The notes under the pieces were generated by a model. It saw only the letters and a program-made list of their open reading frames with translations, ran no database searches and was not told the DNA's origin. From JBBIJH01 sp037446075 (lineage in GTDB: Bacteria > Bacteroidota > Ignavibacteria > UBA10030 > JAHEZR01): DNA of 5,893 nt. The stretch covers positions 1 through 5,893 of the forward strand of contig JBBIJH010000172.1 of the NCBI GenBank assembly GCA_037446075.1, read 5' to 3'. The position numbers and the translations under genes were made by a program. Each line of letters starts with the position of its first letter. The stretch's first letter is position 1. Shown in pieces: positions 5,319 to 5,893 of the stretch.

Positions 5319-5893
5319 GTGCGCCTGAACAAATACTTGTCCCTCGCCGGGATTGCTTCGCGGCGAAAAGCAGACGAACTGATTCGCGAAGGGAAAGTAG
5401 TTGTGAATCGAACGAGGGTAAGTACGCTTGGACTAAAGATCGACCCGCATCGAGATAAGGTATTCGTGGCGGGCAAACAAATCCTTCCTGTTGACGACAA
5501 AGTCTATATCGTGTTGCACAAGCCAAAGGATTGTATCACGACGGTGAATGATGAGAAGAGGCGGCGAACAGTCATGGACCTCGTCCGTACACGGGAGCGC
5601 CTCTATCCTGTTGGTCGGCTCGACCGAAATACGACCGGGGTTCTCTTGTTGACAAACGACGGTGATCTTGCGAATCGGATGATGCATCCGAGTTATGAAA
5701 TGGAGCGGGTGTATGTAGTCGAACTCGATCGGAGTCTGTCCCCGGAGGCCCTGGTCAAGCTCCGCTTCGGGATGATGATCGAGGGCGAGAGAGTGATACC
5801 GAACTGGGTGCAAGTGATACCGAACTCGAGGCGCAAGCAGATTCAGATTGCACTTCACGAGGGGAAGAATAGACAAGTCAACCGGATGCTTGA
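5319..5893 (+). CDS. rluB: 23S rRNA pseudouridine synthase, RluB/RsuA family (3' end cut off)
   Basis: These enzymes isomerise a specific rRNA uridine to pseudouridine; RluB acts on 23S rRNA near the peptidyl-transferase region (U2605 in E. coli). An S4 RNA-binding domain comes first (RLNKYLSLAGIASRRKADELI, then GKVVVNRTRV). The catalytic domain has YIVLHKPKDCITT and the motif GRLDRNTTGVLLLTNDGDLANRMMHPS, whose GRLD aspartate is the expected catalytic residue. The final visible part is IQIALHEGKNRQVNRML, the conserved end block of the domain, so only a modest tail is missing past the window edge. GTG 5319 starts VRLNKYLSLAG, the usual start for short members. The frame is open further back, and ATT 5289 with a perfect Shine-Dalgarno would add MEKPAFAQQS, so the start is unsettled. 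RluB is preferred over the sister families (RluE/RluF/RsuA) because of the scpAB neighbourhood; the exact target uridine is not proved. It is the last gene seen in the operon. Confidence 0.9.
   Translation, partial: MRLNKYLSLAGIASRRKADELIREGKVVVNRTRVSTLGLKIDPHRDKVFVAGKQILPVDDKVYIVLHKPKDCITTVNDEKRRRTVMDLVRTRERLYPVGRLDRNTTGVLLLTNDGDLANRMMHPSYEMERVYVVELDRSLSPEALVKLRFGMMIEGERVIPNWVQVIPNSRRKQIQIALHEGKNRQVNRML
5792..5826 (+). repeat. 14-bp direct repeat inside rluB, 21-bp period
   Basis: AGTGATACCGAACT occurs at 5792-5805 and again at 5813-5826, in the same reading frame, encoding VIPN twice (VIPNWVQVIPNSRR). The 21-bp period equals seven codons, so the frame is kept. The protein still fits the family length here, so this may be convergent codon use rather than a recent duplication. 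Confidence 0.6.

Noticed and set aside
5433..5876. 147-residue open frame on the minus strand opposite rluB
   Set aside because: The plus strand encodes an unmistakable pseudouridine synthase through this stretch; the minus frame has no recognisable domain and is a codon-bias shadow.

Overview
The window holds seven bacterial protein genes, all on the + strand and closely packed, with no RNA genes, insertion sequences, prophage or CRISPR. Base composition looks moderate (a little over half G+C by eye, not computed). The protein styles (a Do/HtrA protease with two PDZ domains, the long chorismate synthase type, and a TrpRS carrying the GCVDCKK cysteine cluster) and the grouping of trpS, scpA, scpB and an rluB-like gene suggest a chromosomal segment from the FCB group, perhaps a Chlorobi/Ignavibacteria-like lineage. 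That placement is an impression from protein style, not a search result.

Region 1 (1-705): the C-terminal end of a periplasmic HtrA/Do-type serine protease, closed by a strong intrinsic terminator. Region 2 (730-1914): chorismate synthase (aroC), which begins about 25 nt after the terminator T-run. The longer reading frame that runs back into the terminator is not credible as coding sequence. Region 3 (1915-2106): a non-coding stretch with a near-consensus sigma70-type promoter (TTGACA, 17-bp spacer, extended -10 TGC-TATATT) and a leader of about 100 nt. The leader contains a possible 28-codon upstream ORF that overlaps the next start by ATGA, plus an orphan strong Shine-Dalgarno sequence.

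Region 4 (2107-5893): a probable operon with no convincing internal terminator: an HNH-nuclease-fold protein, tryptophanyl-tRNA synthetase (trpS), the kleisin and winged-helix subunits of the SMC condensin (scpA, scpB), and a 23S rRNA pseudouridine synthase of the RluB/RsuA family cut by the window end. It links translation (TrpRS, rRNA modification) with chromosome segregation (ScpAB); the HNH protein is the member with no clear role.

Most of the window is ordinary housekeeping DNA. The points most worth a second look are the putative [4Fe-4S] cysteine motif in TrpRS, the HNH gene and its unusual leader at the head of the operon, the rluB start region (a perfect Shine-Dalgarno with only ATT correctly placed in frame), and an imperfect long inverted repeat between trpS and scpA. 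I did not find convincing evidence of a wholly new multi-gene system.
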